DNA from: Rhodospirillaceae bacterium
Lineage (GTDB): Bacteria; Pseudomonadota; Alphaproteobacteria; UBA9219
Direction of reading: 5' to 3'
DNA length: 7,713 bases
Assembly: GCA_003486725.1 (NCBI GenBank)
Contig: DNGD01000259.1
Coordinates: 1-7,713, forward strand
Position numbers and translations under genes: made by a program. The notes below the pieces were generated by a model. It searched no databases and was not told the origin of the DNA. It saw nothing but the letters and a program-made list of their open reading frames with translations. This document shows, piece after piece, positions 6,980 to 7,713 of the stretch (within the stretch, counting starts at the first letter, position 1; every line of letters begins with the position of its first letter).

Positions 6980-7713
6980 TGAGGTTTCCCCCCTTCTCTT
7001 TTCGATTTATCATCGCATTATATACTTTAAACCATGTCTCACCGGCTCGTTTCATGCTCAACGTCTCTTGAACATAGTCACGTGGCTTAAAGTCATTAAT
7101 CTTTTTACAAAACGCCTCACACACTGTTTCAAACTCGTCGATTTTAAACCGCATACCGCAACGATCATCGAAATAGGGAACAGCCGAGATTCCTGTGGCG
7201 GCGCAGGCGTGTTGTTGCATCTGGGGATCAATGAAAACACCTTCGTCCCACGCCAAAACCGGAATATTGGAAGCCAGCGCCTCTTGATAGGCTAGCCCTT
7301 GTGTTTCGTGCTCACAGACAAAAAGCAACGCTCGCGAACGAGACAACGCTGCCTTAAATTCGCTGGAGTGATGCCCGCCATAACGTAACGTGCAGTGGCG
7401 TAGCCCACGGGCATCAAGAACCGCTTCGATCCGCTCAAGCACTGCGGGAACGCGCGCTTCACGATGCCAGCGGATCTTGTCGTAAATCAGAAAATCAATA
7501 TCCTTTGCTTGCAAGGATAAATCCGGCCATTTTTTCGTGTCGATGCCGACAAACCACGACATCATCTTCTCTCCGCAAAAAGGCTTATAGATATTCGAGA
7601 ACCAGTCAGAAGGTTGGATCAGCCGAACGAAGCGGGGATCCTTGGCAACCTTTTCGCAGGCTTCGGGAAGGCCGAAATCTCCCGGCCCGAAAATACGGGG
7701 ATTGGGAAGATGG
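6969..7713 (-). CDS. GT-B fold (GT4-like) glycosyltransferase, 5' end cut by window edge
   Basis: The frame is open from the right edge (first full codon ends at 7712) to TGA at 6969, giving 247 visible residues and no start. Two stretches point to a GT-B glycosyltransferase. The linker region reads QPSDWFSNIYKPF, then WFVGIDTKKWPD (visible residues 33-45 and 53-64), similar to the PSxW...Y...GID.xKW pattern of GT4 enzymes. The C-terminal donor-binding site has E-TQGLAYQ-E (136-144), an E-x7-E motif, followed by ALASNIPVLAWDEG. What is visible is the end of the N-terminal domain and the C-terminal domain; roughly the first third or more is missing. An internal ATG at 7565 has a GGAG sequence before it, but the codons upstream encode part of the same fold, so it is probably not the start. 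It would act in the cytoplasm on the same lipid-linked acceptor. Confidence 0.78.
   Translation of the reverse strand, partial: HLPNPRIFGPGDFGLPEACEKVAKDPRFVRLIQPSDWFSNIYKPFCGEKMMSWFVGIDTKKWPDLSLQAKDIDFLIYDKIRWHREARVPAVLERIEAVLDARGLRHCTLRYGGHHSSEFKAALSRSRALLFVCEHETQGLAYQEALASNIPVLAWDEGVFIDPQMQQHACAATGISAVPYFDDRCGMRFKIDEFETVCEAFCKKINDFKPRDYVQETLSMKRAGETWFKVYNAMINRKEKGGNLNEY
6988..6995 (-). promoter_or_regulatory. Ribosome binding site of the GT8 gene inside the upstream gene
   Basis: On the minus strand an AAGGGGGG run ends eight bases before the GT8 ATG at 6979. It lies in the Lys-Gly-Gly codons near the end of the upstream glycosyltransferase, so the two genes share sequence and are probably translationally coupled. 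The run of six G residues (6988-6993) is also a possible slippage site, though nothing shows that it varies. Confidence 0.6.

Noticed and set aside
6969..7565. Internal ATG at 7565 as the true start of the GT-B gene
   Set aside because: A GGAG sequence precedes it, but the frame is open to the edge and the upstream codons encode the PSDW...Y segment that belongs before the GID motif of this fold. The gene is therefore treated as cut by the window edge.

Overview
This window is part of a surface-polysaccharide (EPS, capsule or O-antigen type) biosynthesis locus. Every supported gene lies on the minus strand, so transcription runs from the right edge (7713) to the left edge (1). Genes overlap or are separated by at most 27 bases, which fits one polycistronic operon. 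There is no intergenic stretch long enough to hold an internal promoter or terminator, and no RNA gene, insertion sequence or CRISPR array is visible. Both edges cut through genes.

Order in the direction of transcription: (1) a GT-B (GT4-like) glycosyltransferase whose N-terminus is beyond the right edge (7713-6969); (2) a GT8 glycosyltransferase (6979-6002); (3) a Wzx-type polysaccharide flippase (about 6018-4498); (4) a polysaccharide pyruvyl transferase (4501-3545); (5-7) three consecutive GT2 glycosyltransferases (3527-2520, about 2492-1317, 1320-349); (8) the first 117 residues of an exosortase-family membrane protein (352-1), cut by the left edge.

Inferred logic: the five glycosyltransferases extend a lipid-linked oligosaccharide on the cytoplasmic face. 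The pyruvyl transferase adds an acidic pyruvate ketal and the flippase moves the unit across the inner membrane. The exosortase would process surface proteins carrying a PEP-CTERM-like sorting tail. Exosortases are known to sit in EPS loci of Gram-negative bacteria, so this is a polysaccharide plus protein-sorting locus. No initiating sugar-phosphate transferase, Wzy polymerase, Wza/Wzc export system or sortase substrate is seen here; they would have to lie outside the window.

The organism is probably a Gram-negative proteobacterium. The exosortase N-terminus loosely resembles the XrtD (VPLPA-CTERM) type found in alphaproteobacteria and some others, but that is a weak hint. Base composition is uneven. 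The left two genes (1-1320) are clearly GC-rich, about 73% in 661-720 by hand count. The middle and right genes are poorer, about 37% in 2701-2760 and 40% in 6241-6300. This suggests a mosaic locus with exchanged glycosyltransferase genes beside a more native left end.
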